DNA of 64,000 nucleotides from Arcobacter suis CECT 7833 (GTDB lineage: Bacteria; Campylobacterota; Campylobacteria; Campylobacterales; Arcobacteraceae), in the NCBI RefSeq assembly GCF_003544815.1, contig NZ_CP032100.1, forward strand, positions 620,001-684,000. The letters are read 5' to 3'. Of the stretch, positions 35,361-44,884 are shown one piece after another (within the stretch, counting starts at the first letter, position 1; every line of letters begins with the position of its first letter). The notes under the pieces are model-generated. The model did no database searches and had not been told where the DNA came from. It saw nothing but the letters and a program-made list of their open reading frames with translations. The position numbers were made by a program, and so were the translations under genes.

Positions 35361-36152
35361 ATGGTTACAATGAAAGACCTATTAGAATGTGGTGTACACT
35401 TCGGACACCAAACAAGAAGATGGAATCCAAAAATGAAAAAATTCATTTTCGGTGTTAGAAAAAATATCTATATTATAGATTTACAAAAAACATTAAGATA
35501 TTTCAGATATACATATAATGTTGTTAAAGATAGAGCTGCAACTGGTCAAACAATGATTTTTGTTGGTACTAAAAAACAAGCTAGCGAAGCTATTAAAAAA
35601 GCTGCTATTTCTTGTGGAATGCCATATGTTAATCACAGATGGTTAGGTGGAATGTTAACTAACTTTGGAACAATCAAAAAATCAATTAGAAAATTAGAAA
35701 TTATTAAAAAAATGAGAGAAGAAGGTCAATTAGATCTTTTAACTAAAAAAGAAGCATTAATGCTTTCTAGAAAAGAAGAAAAATTAGAATTATACCTTGG
35801 TGGTATCAAAGAAATGCACAAACTTCCAGATATGATGTTTGTTCTTGATGCTGTTAAAGAAAAAATTGCTATTCAAGAAGCTAGAAGATTAGGAATTACT
35901 GTTGTTGCTCCTTTAGATACAAATTGTGATCCAGATGTTGTAGATTTACCAATTCCTGGAAATGACGATGCAATCAGATCAATTCATTTATTTTGTAATG
36001 AAATGGCTGCTGCTATGAACGAAGGAAAAGCTGTATTAGCTGACGAAATTGGTGGAGATATTGAACCTGTATCTCAAGAAGAAACAGAAGCATTAATCGC
36101 TGAAGCTGTTTCTGAAGGTGAAGAAATCGCATTCGAAACTGAGGAAGCATAA
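35361..36152 (+). CDS. rpsB: 30S ribosomal protein S2
   Basis: The 263 residues start [23 protein letters not shown]-like, with the S2 hallmarks [37 protein letters not shown] and GNDDAIRSI. The C-terminal tail is acidic. AAGGAGAA lies upstream of the ATG. It is co-transcribed with tsf (2 bp gap), the standard rpsB-tsf operon, and S2 is a known autoregulator of this operon in E. coli. Confidence 0.98.
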   Translation: MVTMKDLLECGVHFGHQTRRWNPKMKKFIFGVRKNIYIIDLQKTLRYFRYTYNVVKDRAATGQTMIFVGTKKQASEAIKKAAISCGMPYVNHRWLGGMLTNFGTIKKSIRKLEIIKKMREEGQLDLLTKKEALMLSRKEEKLELYLGGIKEMHKLPDMMFVLDAVKEKIAIQEARRLGITVVAPLDTNCDPDVVDLPIPGNDDAIRSIHLFCNEMAAAMNEGKAVLADEIGGDIEPVSQEETEALIAEAVSEGEEIAFETEEA

Positions 36153-36154
36153 TT

Positions 36155-37201
36155 ATGGCAGGTGCAACTCCACAATTAATTAAAGAATTAAGAGAAATGA
36201 CTGGTGCAGGTATGCTTGATTGCAAAAATGCACTTAATGAAACTGATGGTGATTTAGAAAAAGCAGTTCAAGCTTTAAGAGAAGCTGGACTTGGTAAAGC
36301 TGCTAAAAAAGCTGGAAATATTGCTGCTGAAGGTGTTGTTGCTGTTAAAGTTAACGCTGATAGCACAGTAGCTACTATGTTAGAGTTAAATGCTCAAACA
36401 GATTTCGTTGCTAAAAATGAAAATTTCCTTAACTTAACGCAAGAGATTGTATCTCATGCACAAGTTAATGGAATTACTGATGCTGAAACTTTAGTTGCAT
36501 CTACTATTAATGGAATGGCTTTCCCTGAATTTTTAAATGGTAAAATTGCAACAATCGGTGAAAACTTAGTTGCAAGAAAATTAGTTTCTGTAACTGGTAC
36601 TGTTGTAAATGGTTATGTTCATACTAATGGTAGAGTTGGAGTTTTATTAGCTGCAACTTGTGATGCTTCTGTAAAAGAAAAAGCTTCTACATTATTAAAA
36701 TCATTAGCAATGCATGCATCAGCAATGAAACCAACTGTTATTTCATATACTGATTTAGATCCTGAATTTGTAGATTCTGAAAACAGAGCAATTGTTGCAG
36801 AAATTATAGCTGATAATGATGAGTTAAAAAGATTAGGAAAACCATTAAAAAATATTCCTGATTTTGTTTCTAGATCTCAATTAACAGAAGTTGCAATTGC
36901 TAATGCAAAAGCTAATTTTGAAGCTGAGTTAAAAGAGCAAGGTAAACCTGAAAAAATTTGGGCAAATATTATTCCTGGAAAAATCGAAAGATATATTACA
37001 GATAATACTCAATTAGATGGTAGATTTGCATTATTATCTCAAGCTTATGTAATGAATGATAAAATCACTGTTGAGCAAGCAATTGCTGAAGTTGATGCAT
37101 CAATCAAAATTACTGAGTACATTAGATTTGAACTTGGTGAAGGTATTGAGAAAAAAGAAGAAGATTTCGCAGCTGAAGTTGCAAAACAAATGGGAAAATA
37201 A
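36155..37201 (+). CDS. tsf: Elongation factor Ts
   Basis: EF-Ts is the nucleotide exchange factor for EF-Tu. The N-terminal UBA-like domain with LIKELREMTGAGMLDCKNAL is followed by the TDFVAKN core motif. The length is 348 residues; as in other Campylobacterota, the C-terminal part is longer than in E. coli (283). It follows rpsB by 2 bp. Confidence 0.97.
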   Translation: MAGATPQLIKELREMTGAGMLDCKNALNETDGDLEKAVQALREAGLGKAAKKAGNIAAEGVVAVKVNADSTVATMLELNAQTDFVAKNENFLNLTQEIVSHAQVNGITDAETLVASTINGMAFPEFLNGKIATIGENLVARKLVSVTGTVVNGYVHTNGRVGVLLAATCDASVKEKASTLLKSLAMHASAMKPTVISYTDLDPEFVDSENRAIVAEIIADNDELKRLGKPLKNIPDFVSRSQLTEVAIANAKANFEAELKEQGKPEKIWANIIPGKIERYITDNTQLDGRFALLSQAYVMNDKITVEQAIAEVDASIKITEYIRFELGEGIEKKEEDFAAEVAKQMGK

Positions 37202-37244
37202 TCGTAGTTTAACAACTATGTATAAATAAAAAAAGGAAAATGTA

Positions 37245-37928
37245 ATGGGTGAAGCTAATAATATGGATGCACTCATTGCAGATGACTTTTTGCTCCAAGC
37301 TAATAATTTATCTCATAAATTTGATTATGAGCTTTTTAATGATATTAATTTATCTCTTCATAAAAAAGAATCAATTGCAATTATAGGTACAAGTGGAAGT
37401 GGAAAATCAACACTTCTAAATATTTTATCTTCTCTTTTAAAACCATCACATGGTAGTGTTGTTTTTAAAAGTAAAGATATCTATTCATTAAAACAAAGTC
37501 AATTATTAAAAATAAGAAGAGATGATTTTGGAATAATTTTTCAAGCTCATTATTTATTCAGAGGATTCTCTGCTATTGAAAATCTTGAAATCGCTACACT
37601 TTTAAGTGGTGAAGAAATTGATAAAAACCTTTTAAAAGAGCTGAATATTGATTATGTAATAAATCAAGGTGTTGGTGAATTAAGTGGTGGTCAACAACAA
37701 AGATTATCAATTGCTAGGGTTATGACAAAAAAACCTAGAATAATTTTTGCAGATGAACCAACTGGAAATTTAGATAAAGATACTGCAAATATTGTTATGA
37801 ACACACTTTTTAATTATATAAAAAATAATAATGCAGGTTTAATTCTTGTGACACATGAACATGAATTAGCAATGCGATGTGATAAGGTTTATAAGTTAGA
37901 AGATCTAACTTTACAGGAGATAAAGTGA
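37245..37928 (+). CDS. ABC transporter ATP-binding protein, LolD/FtsE-like
   Basis: The 227 residues have Walker A GTSGSGKST, Q-loop FGIIFQAHYLF, signature LSGGQQQRLSIAR, Walker B RIIFADEPTGNLD and switch His in VTHEHEL. PTGNLD and the overall length are typical of the MacB/LolD/FtsE subgroup. No permease gene is next to it; instead an acidic protein and gmk follow. AAAGGAAAA precedes the ATG. The next gene starts with GTG inside its stop (GTGA), so it is translationally coupled. Confidence 0.85.
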   Translation: MGEANNMDALIADDFLLQANNLSHKFDYELFNDINLSLHKKESIAIIGTSGSGKSTLLNILSSLLKPSHGSVVFKSKDIYSLKQSQLLKIRRDDFGIIFQAHYLFRGFSAIENLEIATLLSGEEIDKNLLKELNIDYVINQGVGELSGGQQQRLSIARVMTKKPRIIFADEPTGNLDKDTANIVMNTLFNYIKNNNAGLILVTHEHELAMRCDKVYKLEDLTLQEIK

Positions 37929-38722
37929 CTATACTACTAATATGTGAAACTGCAATAATTGAACATATTTTTACTTTAGTTTGTAAACGATTGCATGTTA
38001 ATTTAACTATTCAAAAAACTAATAGTGTAAATGATAAATTTGATTTGATTATTATTGATCAAAGTTTTATAGATGATAAATTTAATACAATTAAACAGTT
38101 TTCTAAAAAACTAGGTGCAATTTGTTCAGAAGAATTACCTTTTGATAAATCTAGAGATTTTATTATTCAAAGACCTTTTTTACCTACAAAATTAGAAGAA
38201 ATTTTGATTGAGCAAATAGAGATTATAAAAGAAGATAGAGCAAAAGAAAAAGAATCAGATTTAAATAGATATGAAGAAGATGAAGATGTATTTGTTCCTA
38301 TTACAAAAAAATACATTGAATCATTAGATAGTAATCATACAAATTATTCACAAGATGATTTTTATGAAGAAGAGGATGATGAAAGTATAATAAATCCTTC
38401 TTTATTGAATATTGGTGGAATTTTAGATCATAGTGAGTTAAGTAAAATTAACAATATTCTAAGAGAAGATGTCATTCAAAATGAAATTAATTTAGAAAAA
38501 ACTGATTGGAAAGATATTGCTGCTATTATTGATGATGCATTAGAAGAAGTAAAAGAGTATGAATTTGATTTAACTCAACCACCAATAAAACATTATAATT
38601 TAGTATTAAGTAATTTTCATATAAATGAATTAAGACCATTATTAGAGAAGTTTGATCAAACTGTGATTGATAGACTTTCTAGTGGTGAAAGTGTTGATAT
38701 TAGATTAAGTTTGAAAGGATAA
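37925..38722 (+). CDS. Highly acidic hypothetical protein between ABC ATPase and gmk
   Basis: The 265 residues have a short hydrophobic N-terminal domain (1-75, resembling an alpha/beta receiver-like fold: DLIIIDQSF), an acidic low-complexity middle (NRYEEDEDV, DDFYEEEDDESI) and a helical C-terminus ending in VDIRLSLKG. There are no membrane segments. I remember a highly acidic protein in the same place in Campylobacter jejuni; no function is known. It starts with GTG overlapping the ABC gene and ends 3 bp before gmk. Confidence 0.7.
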   Translation: MTILLICETAIIEHIFTLVCKRLHVNLTIQKTNSVNDKFDLIIIDQSFIDDKFNTIKQFSKKLGAICSEELPFDKSRDFIIQRPFLPTKLEEILIEQIEIIKEDRAKEKESDLNRYEEDEDVFVPITKKYIESLDSNHTNYSQDDFYEEEDDESIINPSLLNIGGILDHSELSKINNILREDVIQNEINLEKTDWKDIAAIIDDALEEVKEYEFDLTQPPIKHYNLVLSNFHINELRPLLEKFDQTVIDRLSSGESVDIRLSLKG

Positions 38723-38725
38723 GTT

Positions 38726-39346
38726 TTGATTAAAGAAAAAAAAGGCGCAATATTAATCATTTCTGGTCCTAGTGGTTGTGGTAAATCAACTTTACTAAAA
38801 GAAGTTTATAAAGATATAGACGATTACTATTTTTCTATTTCAACAACAACAAGAGCTCCTCGAATTGGTGAAGTTAATGGTATTGATTATTTCTTCGTTA
38901 CTAAAGAAGAGTTTGAAAAAGATATAAATAATGGTGATTTTTTAGAATATGCAAAAGTTCATGATAATTATTATGGAACTTCTTTAAAACCTATCAAAAA
39001 AGCTTTAGATGAGAGTAAACTAGTAATCTTTGATATTGATGTTCAAGGGCATGAGATAGTGAGATCTAAACTTGATGCTATAACAACTTCTGTTTTTATT
39101 ACAACGCCATCTTTAGAAGTTTTAGAAACTAGATTAAATAGTAGAAATACGGATAGCACTGAAATTATTGAAAAAAGAATAAAAAATGCTAAAGGTGAAG
39201 TTGAATATTTTCAAGATTATGATTATTTAATAATCAATGATAATTTACAAATAGCAGCAAAACAACTTGTTTGTATTGCTAATATTACAAGAATAAAAAG
39301 TAAGCTTTTTGAAAAAAATAGTGTTGTTTCAAGTTGGTTAAAATAA
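38726..39346 (+). CDS. gmk: Guanylate kinase
   Basis: It phosphorylates GMP to GDP. The P-loop is ISGPSGCGKSTLLKE, the GMP-binding region STTTRAPRIGEVNGIDYFFV, with FLEYAKVHDNYYGTS and VIFDIDVQG; the total is 206 residues. The start used is TTG 38726 behind AAAGGA. It is the last gene of the rpsB-tsf-ABC-acidic-gmk run. Confidence 0.96.
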   Translation: MIKEKKGAILIISGPSGCGKSTLLKEVYKDIDDYYFSISTTTRAPRIGEVNGIDYFFVTKEEFEKDINNGDFLEYAKVHDNYYGTSLKPIKKALDESKLVIFDIDVQGHEIVRSKLDAITTSVFITTPSLEVLETRLNSRNTDSTEIIEKRIKNAKGEVEYFQDYDYLIINDNLQIAAKQLVCIANITRIKSKLFEKNSVVSSWLK

Positions 39347-39347
39347 C

Positions 39348-40970
39348 CTACTTGATTGAATCGTAACTAAGAGGTTTATCAAAATAATAACCTTGACAAT
39401 AATCTATATTTAATTCTTTTATTTTATTATAAATATCTTCATTTGAAACATACTCTGCAACAGTTTTTACCTTAAACTCTTTTGAGAAATTTGCGATTGT
39501 ATTTACAATAATTTCTAAATCTTTTGATGTATTTATTCTTTCAATTAAAGAACCATCGATTTTAACAAAATCAATATCAAGTAAAGTTAGTAGATTGAAG
39601 TTTGAATATCCAGCACCAAAATCATCAACTCCAACTATGCAGTTGAATTTTTTTATTTCAGAGATAAATTTAGAAACTTCATTAAAATCAGAAATTTCTT
39701 CTGATTCTAGTATTTCAAATTCTAAGAATTCTGTAAATTCTTTATTTTGTTCTAATATCTCATAAATAAAGGCAGTAGTTTCTTCATTTGCAATATCATC
39801 AAAGGAGATATTTACAGAAACTCTTTTATTTTTATTTTTTATTAATTTAAAAGCATCTTGAATAACAATTTTTATGATATTTGGATAAAGTTTTGTTTTT
39901 TTAGCAACATTAATAAAGTGATAAGGTGCAATTTCAACACCTTCTTTTGTGATATATCTTATTAATGCTTCATATTTATAAACTTCTTTTGTTTGTGTAT
40001 CAACAATAGGTTGAAAATATGCTTGAAAAAGATTTTCTCTGAATCCAACTTTTAATTGTTTTACCCATTTTATATTTTCTTCAAAAGATTGTTGAATTCT
40101 AAAAGATTCATTATAAATCATGATTCTTTGAAGTTTTGTTCGAGCATAATTTATTACTCTTTGTGAATATTTAAAAGCTCGTGCACCATCTCCTTGAGCA
40201 ATACCAATTGTAATATTAATATCAATTTCTGCTTCATCAATAAGTAAAGATTCTTTTTCTATTTTATCAGCAAATGATTTACAAAGATTATAAAATTCAT
40301 CTACATCTTGATGGTTTTTCTTTGCAACAATAGTAAATTTATCAGCTTCAATTCTATAAACAATATATTCATCTTCATTAAAATAGTTTTTTAGTTTATT
40401 GGCTAATTCATACAATATTGTATCACCAATTTTTTCACCAAAAAGGTCATTTATTGTAGAAAATTCATCTACATCTAAAAGCGCCATTAAATCTATATTA
40501 TTTTCATCTAAATCTTTTTTTAGTTTGTTTCTATTTGGTAGATTTGTTAGTTTATCTATATATAAATCTTTTAGTTCATGATAAATCAATGATTGTGACA
40601 TTACTTGTAAAAGTTTTGCAATATCAATAGGTTTTAATACATATTTATCAACACCAATATCAATAGCTTCAAGTAAATATTCCTTATTTGAGAAAGCAGT
40701 TGCCACAATAATTGGAATATTAAGATTGATTTTTTTTATTTCTTTTACCATGTCTAAACCATTTAAAATTGGCATATTAACATCAGTAATGATTAAATCT
40801 ATTTCATTTTCATATTTTTTGAAGAGTTCTAGTCCCTCTTGTCCATTTTGGGCAACATATTGTTTTTTTGTGAAGCCTTTTAAAATTTGATGGGTAACTT
40901 CTCTTAAGTCTTTTTCATCTTCTGCATACAAAATAGTTATATTTTTTAGTATTGAAATATTATTTATCAT
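39348..40970 (-). CDS. REC-GGDEF-EAL protein, degenerate GGDEF, probable c-di-GMP phosphodiesterase
   Basis: From ATG 40970 (GGAGAG upstream) there are 540 residues. The receiver domain (about 5-125) has LYAEDEKDLR, phospho-acceptor Asp in LIITDVNMP, and YVLKP Lys. In the GGDEF domain (about 145-285) the active-site motif reads RIEADKF instead of RxGGDEF, so cyclase activity is not expected. The EAL domain (about 300-540) keeps YEALIRY, FEILESEEI, VGVDDFGAGYSNF, VKIDGS and TVAEYVS, so metal and catalytic residues look complete. I expect a phosphorylation-controlled c-di-GMP hydrolase. The degenerate GGDEF may serve as a GTP-sensing domain. Confidence 0.88.
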   Translation of the reverse strand: MINNISILKNITILYAEDEKDLREVTHQILKGFTKKQYVAQNGQEGLELFKKYENEIDLIITDVNMPILNGLDMVKEIKKINLNIPIIVATAFSNKEYLLEAIDIGVDKYVLKPIDIAKLLQVMSQSLIYHELKDLYIDKLTNLPNRNKLKKDLDENNIDLMALLDVDEFSTINDLFGEKIGDTILYELANKLKNYFNEDEYIVYRIEADKFTIVAKKNHQDVDEFYNLCKSFADKIEKESLLIDEAEIDINITIGIAQGDGARAFKYSQRVINYARTKLQRIMIYNESFRIQQSFEENIKWVKQLKVGFRENLFQAYFQPIVDTQTKEVYKYEALIRYITKEGVEIAPYHFINVAKKTKLYPNIIKIVIQDAFKLIKNKNKRVSVNISFDDIANEETTAFIYEILEQNKEFTEFLEFEILESEEISDFNEVSKFISEIKKFNCIVGVDDFGAGYSNFNLLTLLDIDFVKIDGSLIERINTSKDLEIIVNTIANFSKEFKVKTVAEYVSNEDIYNKIKELNIDYCQGYYFDKPLSYDSIK

Positions 40971-41064
40971 TATTAAGACTCTCTCCAAAATTATTAAGAT
41001 ATAATATCATAAATTTACATAATATCTATACAATCAAGGTTTAATAGTAATAGTAGGAGGCTTT

Positions 41065-43506
41065 TTGTCTAAAGTAAAATGTAATCATTGTCATTTGGAA
41101 TTTAGTAAAATGATAATGATAAAAGAGGGTGATTTGAATTTTTGTTGTAAAGGATGTCAAGGAGTTTATCATCTTCTAAAAGATGATGGATTAGACTCTT
41201 TTTATGAAAAGCTTGGAAATAGAACGATAGCTCCACCTTTAGAAATAGACAATGACGATTTAGAAAAATTTGATTCTAAAAATTTTTTAGATAACTATGT
41301 AAGAATCACAAAAGATGGTTTTGCACAAATTGATTTAATTATTGAGGGAATTCATTGTGCGGCTTGTGTTTGGTTAAATGAAAAAGTTTTATATGAAACA
41401 AAAGGTATTATTGAAGCTAATATAAATTTCACTTCAAATAAAGCTCGAATTACTTGGGATGATGAAAAACTAAAACTATCAGAAATTATTTTAAAAATCA
41501 GAGCTATTGGTTACAATGCTTATGCTTATGATTCAAGTGTTGCGGATATTGCTGCTACAAAAGCAAAAAGAGATTATTTTATTCGTATGATGGTTGCAGT
41601 AATTGCAAGTATGAATATAATGATGTTAAGTGTTGCAAAATATACTGGATTTTTTACAGGAATTTCAGAAGAAGTAAAAAATATGATTCATATAGGTGAA
41701 TTTTTATTATCTACTCCTGTTTTATTTTATAGTGGATGGGTATTTTTTAAAGGCGCTTATTATGGAATTAAAAATCGTATTATTACCATGGATTTTTTGG
41801 TTGCTTTTGGTTCTACTTTAACTTATACATATTCATTGTTTATTTTGTTTGGAGCAAAGGGCGAAAGTTATTTTGATTCAGTTGCTATGATTATCACTTT
41901 TGTTCTAGTTGGTAAATATCTTGAAGTAATTGGAAAAAAATCTGCTGTTGATACTTTGGATAAAATAAAATCTAGTTTGCCTTTAGAAGCTGTTGTTGTA
42001 GATGAAAATAATAACAAAAAATTAGTTGCATTAAATAGCATAAAAATAGATGATGTTATTGAGATAAAAGCTGGAGATAAAATACCAGTTGATGGACAAA
42101 TTATAAATGGTGAAGGTTTTTTTGATGAATCAACACTTACAGGAGAATCAATTCCTGTTTATAAAAAAGTTGGAGATTTTGTCTACAGTGGAACAATAAA
42201 TAGTAACTCTTTGATAAATTATAAAGTTACAAAAGATTTTAAAAACTCTACCTTTTCATCTATTGTTACACTTCTTGAGGATTCTTTAAATTCAAAACCA
42301 AAAATACAAACAAAAGCTGCTCAAATCTCAAAAGGTTTTAGTGTTACAATTTTATCATTGGCATTAATGACTTTTTTAGTTTGGTATTTTTTTGGTATAG
42401 ATTTAGGCTTCGATTATACAGGAACAACTCAATTTGAAAGATCATTTATAGTTGCTGTTTCAGTTGTGGTAATTGCTTGTCCTTGTGCTTTAGCTCTTGC
42501 AACGCCAATGGCAAGTTTAGTTGGTATTTCTGAACTTGCAAAAAAGGGTTTACTTTTTAAAGAAGCCAAATTTATTGAATCAATGGCAGTTGCTTCTAGT
42601 GTTGTTTTTGATAAAACAGGAACTTTAACTAAAGGCGAGTTAAATGTAGTAAAAGCAAGAATTATGGATGATAATATTCATAAATTAAATCTTTTATACT
42701 CTTTATTATCATCATCAAATCATCCAGTTAGTAAATCTATCAAAAAATATTTATCAAAAAAATATAATTTAGAAGACAAAAAATTAGATAGTGTTAAAAA
42801 TGTTGAAGCAAAAGGAATGAGTGCAAAATACACAAATATTGAAGGTAAATCTTTTGAACTTTTAGGTGGAAATTTAGATTTATTAAAACAAAATGAGATT
42901 TATTATAACTTTGAATCAAATAAAACAGTTTATCTTTTTGCAATAAATAAAAAAGTGATTGCAACATTTGAACTTGAAGATGAAATAAAAGATAACTCAA
43001 AAGAATTAATATCGTATCTTCAAAAAAATAATATTGAAGTTACAATGTTAACAGGAGATAATGTAAATGTTGCTAAAGATATTGCTGAGAAATTAAACAT
43101 CAAAAATTATCTAAGTTCTCAAACTCCTGTTTCTAAAGCTGAATATATCAAAAAATTAAAGTCAGAAAATAAAGTTGTTGTAATGGTAGGTGATGGAGTA
43201 AATGATAGTGTAGCTTTATCAAATGCTGATGTAGCTGTTGCTATGGGGAATTCAGCAGATGTGTCATTGGCTGTTTCTGATATTGTTTTATTAAATTCTT
43301 CATTAAAATCTTTAAAAGATGCATTTATAATTTCTTCAAGAACCTATAAATTTATAAAACAAAATTTATATTTATCTTTGATATATAATGCCGTTACAAT
43401 TCCTTTAGCTATGGCAGGTTATGTAATACCATTAGTTGCTGCACTTTCTATGAGTTTAAGTTCATTGATGGTTGTGTTAAATTCTCTTAGAATAAAAATG
43501 AAATAG
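41065..43506 (+). CDS. ccoI: Copper P1B-type ATPase CcoI/FixI for cbb3 oxidase assembly
   Basis: The 813 residues begin with a Cys-rich region (CNHCHLEF, FCCKGCQGVYHLL) characteristic of FixI/CcoI, followed by a metal-binding domain with GIHCAACVWL. Eight membrane segments flank an actuator TGES loop, the CPC metal site in VIACPCALALATP, the phosphorylation motif DKTGTLTKG, and GDGVNDSVALS. It supplies Cu for the cbb3-type cytochrome oxidase. The start is TTG 41065, four bases after AGGAGG. ccoS follows by 8 bp, which confirms the assignment. Confidence 0.93.
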   Translation: MSKVKCNHCHLEFSKMIMIKEGDLNFCCKGCQGVYHLLKDDGLDSFYEKLGNRTIAPPLEIDNDDLEKFDSKNFLDNYVRITKDGFAQIDLIIEGIHCAACVWLNEKVLYETKGIIEANINFTSNKARITWDDEKLKLSEIILKIRAIGYNAYAYDSSVADIAATKAKRDYFIRMMVAVIASMNIMMLSVAKYTGFFTGISEEVKNMIHIGEFLLSTPVLFYSGWVFFKGAYYGIKNRIITMDFLVAFGSTLTYTYSLFILFGAKGESYFDSVAMIITFVLVGKYLEVIGKKSAVDTLDKIKSSLPLEAVVVDENNNKKLVALNSIKIDDVIEIKAGDKIPVDGQIINGEGFFDESTLTGESIPVYKKVGDFVYSGTINSNSLINYKVTKDFKNSTFSSIVTLLEDSLNSKPKIQTKAAQISKGFSVTILSLALMTFLVWYFFGIDLGFDYTGTTQFERSFIVAVSVVVIACPCALALATPMASLVGISELAKKGLLFKEAKFIESMAVASSVVFDKTGTLTKGELNVVKARIMDDNIHKLNLLYSLLSSSNHPVSKSIKKYLSKKYNLEDKKLDSVKNVEAKGMSAKYTNIEGKSFELLGGNLDLLKQNEIYYNFESNKTVYLFAINKKVIATFELEDEIKDNSKELISYLQKNNIEVTMLTGDNVNVAKDIAEKLNIKNYLSSQTPVSKAEYIKKLKSENKVVVMVGDGVNDSVALSNADVAVAMGNSADVSLAVSDIVLLNSSLKSLKDAFIISSRTYKFIKQNLYLSLIYNAVTIPLAMAGYVIPLVAALSMSLSSLMVVLNSLRIKMK

Positions 43507-43514
43507 GAATAAAA

Positions 43515-43760
43515 ATGATAAATGATACACTTTTTTTTATGTTGATTGTTGGAATTATAATTTCAGCTGGGATGTTATTTCTTTTTATTTGGGCGGCAAA
43601 AACGGGACAATTTGATGATTCAAGTAAAATGGTAAATGGATTATTATTTGATAGTGTTGATGATTTAAATGATGCTATTAATAAAGAAAAGAATCTAAAA
43701 GATGCAAAAGCTGAAAAATTAAAAAGTGAAAAAGAGAAATTAAAAGTAGAAGAAAACTAG
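43515..43760 (+). CDS. ccoS: Cytochrome oxidase maturation protein CcoS (cbb3-type)
   Basis: The 81 residues contain one membrane segment (about 7-28) followed by WAAKTGQFDDSSKM, the CcoS W-x(4-5)-GQFDD motif, and a Lys/Glu-rich soluble tail. It acts with CcoI in cofactor insertion of cbb3 oxidase. AGGAATAAAA lies upstream of the ATG. Confidence 0.93.
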   Translation: MINDTLFFMLIVGIIISAGMLFLFIWAAKTGQFDDSSKMVNGLLFDSVDDLNDAINKEKNLKDAKAEKLKSEKEKLKVEEN

Positions 43761-43775
43761 CCAATTTTCATTGGC
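43760..43775. terminator. Small hairpin between ccoS and cytochrome c553
   Basis: GCCAAT, loop TTTC, ATTGGC; short T-runs on both sides. The two genes converge here, so it may serve both. Confidence 0.5.
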
Positions 43776-43788
43776 CAGTTTTACAAAA

Positions 43789-44082
43789 TTATTTCATTGC
43801 AGCAATTTGTTTAGCTAAATCAGCAATGTCAGCGTCAGTTAACTTAGCAGTTTGACCTTTCATAACAGCACCCATACCGTGAACATTTAAAGTTCCAGCT
43901 TTGTATCCATTTAAAGAAGCAACAGTTTTAGCTTCTGCCCATCCTTTGATGATTTCAGATTTTCCTAAAGCAGCTTTTTCACCGTTTGCACCGTGACAAG
44001 TTGCACATGCAGCAAAAGATGCAGCCGATAAAGACGCAGCAGTAGCAGCAACAAAGATTGCAGATAATACGATTTTTTTCAT
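43789..44082 (-). CDS. Periplasmic cytochrome c553-type monohaem protein
   Basis: The 97 residues comprise a signal peptide (1-20, ending in SLSA) and a mature class I cytochrome c with CATCHG for haem attachment and HGMGAVMKG carrying the distal Met ligand. It is an electron donor to the cbb3 oxidase in related bacteria, and it is encoded next to ccoIS here. AAGGAGAAAAAAAATG is a good ribosome-binding site. The upstream region (44083-44281) holds a 13-bp direct repeat. Confidence 0.92.
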   Translation of the reverse strand: MKKIVLSAIFVAATAASLSAASFAACATCHGANGEKAALGKSEIIKGWAEAKTVASLNGYKAGTLNVHGMGAVMKGQTAKLTDADIADLAKQIAAMK

Positions 44083-44107
44083 TTTTTTTCTCCTTGAAAT
44101 TAAGAAA

Positions 44108-44153
44108 AATATTTTAGCTTTTTTTTCTTTTTTTATGCTTAATATTTTAGCTT
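44108..44153. repeat. 13-bp direct repeat, 33-bp period, upstream of cytochrome c553
   Basis: AATATTTTAGCTT at 44108-44120 and again at 44141-44153, exactly three helical turns apart, in a T-rich intergenic region ahead of the cytochrome gene. It may be a regulator-binding pair or a microduplication. Confidence 0.5.
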
Positions 44154-44281
44154 ATTTTTTAAATTACAAATGGAAGTTTTACTCATAATTGTAGATATTT
44201 TGTGAAAAGAAAAAAAGGCTTATTTTGCAAAGATAAAGGCAGTTTTTTATATAGTATATTTTTAAAAAGAAGGTACAGAAA

Positions 44282-44884
44282 TTGAATCAAAAAAGAGTTT
44301 TAGATATAAAAAATTTAACTTTTTATTATAAAAAAGATAATCCAATTTATAAAGATTTTTCTTTGGAATTAAATAAAGGTGATTTAGTAACTATTTTTGG
44401 GAAAAGTGGAACAGGAAAAACTACACTATTTGAGTTGATTTTTGGAAGTTTAAAACCAATAACTGGCACTATAGAAAAATCAAAAATTGCAATGATTTTT
44501 CAAGATCCATATAACTCTTTTCATCCAACATATTCAATCAAAGAGCAAATCAAAGATGTTGTAGGAGAAATTTCTGCTAATGAATTAAAAGATTTATTAG
44601 AAAAATTAACTTTAAAAGAAGAAATTTTAGATAAAAAAACACATGAATTAAGTGGTGGACAACTTCAAAGATGTTCTATTTTAAGAGCATTACTTATGAA
44701 ACCAGATTTACTTTTAGTAGATGAACCAACATCAGCTTTGGATAATATCATAGCTTATGAAGTAATGAAATTATTAATTACACTTTTAGATAAATGCGCC
44801 ATTTTATTAATTACACATGATTTAGATATGGCTTCATGGTGCAGCGATAAAATTATAAGGTTAGAAGAAAATGCAAGAAAATAA
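44282..44884 (+). CDS. ABC transporter ATP-binding protein (Opp/Dpp/Nik-type), solitary
   Basis: The 200 residues have Walker A GKSGTGKTT, Q-loop MIFQDPYNSFHPTYSI (QDPxxSxNP-like, typical of peptide/nickel importer ATPases), signature LSGGQLQRCSILRAL, Walker B LLLVDEPTSALD and His switch ITHDLDM. It is shorter than OppF (no C-terminal oligopeptide-binding extension). No permease or binding protein is adjacent. The start is TTG. The last 14 bp overlap hemH, so it is co-translated with it. Substrate unknown; nickel or haem-related transport is only a guess from context. Confidence 0.75.
   Translation: MNQKRVLDIKNLTFYYKKDNPIYKDFSLELNKGDLVTIFGKSGTGKTTLFELIFGSLKPITGTIEKSKIAMIFQDPYNSFHPTYSIKEQIKDVVGEISANELKDLLEKLTLKEEILDKKTHELSGGQLQRCSILRALLMKPDLLLVDEPTSALDNIIAYEVMKLLITLLDKCAILLITHDLDMASWCSDKIIRLEENARK

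Noticed and set aside
44871-44884. Overlap of the solitary ABC ATPase with hemH as a sign of a fusion or frameshift
   Set aside because: Both proteins are complete with proper motifs; a 14-bp overlap is ordinary translational coupling.
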